Assembly: GCA_017161075.1 (NCBI GenBank) | Contig: CP046174.1 | Location: forward strand, 2,914,001 to 2,978,000 | Source of the DNA: Erysipelotrichaceae bacterium 66202529 | GTDB lineage: Bacteria; Bacillota_I; Bacilli_A; Erysipelotrichales; Erysipelotrichaceae | Reading direction: 5' to 3' | DNA: 64,000 nucleotides | Shown: in pieces, positions 63,871 through 64,000 of the stretch | Position numbering within the stretch: the stretch's first letter is position 1 | How the letters are laid out: each line of letters opens with the position of its first letter | Program-made: the position numbers and the translations under genes | The notes under the pieces: model-generated | Told to the model about the DNA's origin: nothing | The model's input: the letters and a program-made list of their open reading frames with translations, nothing else | Databases searched by the model: none

Positions 63871-63893
63871 CTTTATAGGAATATCCTATAAAG
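63871..63893. terminator. hairpin downstream of partial Rpn gene
   Basis: CTTTATAGG-aata-TCCTATAAAG stem, about 28 bp beyond the stop codon of the gene at the right edge. T-run weak, so termination is likely but not certain. Confidence 0.55.
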
Positions 63894-63921
63894 AAGCTTT
63901 TAAAATAATGTTAATATCTAT

Positions 63922-64000
63922 TTATTCATCCTTTTCTGTTGCTTTTTGTTTTAAATCACTGAGTGTATCACAGGTAAATAGCTGTTCTGATATCCAAATG
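63922..64000 (-). CDS. 3' end of a second Rpn-family nuclease (cut by window edge)
   Basis: Only about 26 codons are visible. ISEQLFTCDTLSDLKQKATE aligns with the C-terminus of the Rpn nuclease at 29,710-30,660 (VSNLLFTCDTLQELKDQLTD). The rest lies beyond the right edge. Confidence 0.7.
   Translation of the reverse strand, partial: IWISEQLFTCDTLSDLKQKATEKDE

Noticed and set aside
1..64000. CRISPR array, prophage, transposase or integrase
   Set aside because: No regularly spaced repeats and no recognisable mobile-element protein in any frame. The only repeat family found is the tiny insert described above.

Overview
The window looks like the chromosome of a low-GC, spore-forming gut Firmicute. 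The gene set, tRNAs, short intergenic regions and low-GC codon use fit the Erysipelotrichaceae, and [Clostridium] innocuum or a close relative is my best guess. This is inference from gene content; no 16S or other decisive marker is present. No phage, insertion sequence, CRISPR array or rRNA operon is seen.

Layout. 1-4,200: a truncated XRE-cupin regulator, a two-gene membrane pair (DUF4234/DUF2752) and htpG under two CIRCE-like operators. 4,700-6,800: proBA for proline synthesis. 7,190-8,960: an AAA-ATPase/PD-(D/E)XK-like gene broken by several tiny insertions of one 20-21 bp repeat family, the most unusual thing in the window. 9,200-13,600: the oxidative half of the TCA cycle (citrate synthase and isocitrate dehydrogenase, divergent from aconitase), probably supplying 2-oxoglutarate for glutamate, which also feeds proBA. 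14,000-20,300: a lipoprotein serpin, an MFS carrier, a phosphodiesterase, two near-identical Cys-rich small proteins, and an orphan PTS EIIB-like protein overlapping an unknown gene.

20,700-25,800 and 33,900-38,260: two separate pairs of a solute-binding lipoprotein translationally coupled to a membrane GGDEF-EAL protein, without ABC permeases. With two further EAL proteins (24,333-25,778 and 50,035-51,285) the window carries four c-di-GMP proteins. Between and after them lie a regulator with two GntR-type HTH domains, a GNAT and a Gfo/Idh enzyme, an Rpn-type nuclease, tRNA-Leu, a nitroreductase/HXXEE pair with a divergent TetR regulator, and a PRD regulator divergent from an MFS-amidohydrolase operon.

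44,300-64,000: hsp20 under CIRCE, a GH13 glycosidase fused to DUF1653, a PadR-DUF1700-DUF4097-isoprenoid synthase-like operon, tRNA-Glu, a histone-H1-like fusion protein, HtrA, a malP-malQ operon with a cre-like site, a TetR regulator with twin palindromic operators in front of a BaiCD/BaiH-type flavin oxidoreductase, a ZIP transporter, and the 3' end of a second Rpn nuclease.

Two themes recur. Many operons have a divergently encoded or autogenous regulator with a readable palindrome at the promoter. Extracytoplasmic lipoproteins, c-di-GMP enzymes and sugar-polymer enzymes are common, as expected for a gut commensal.
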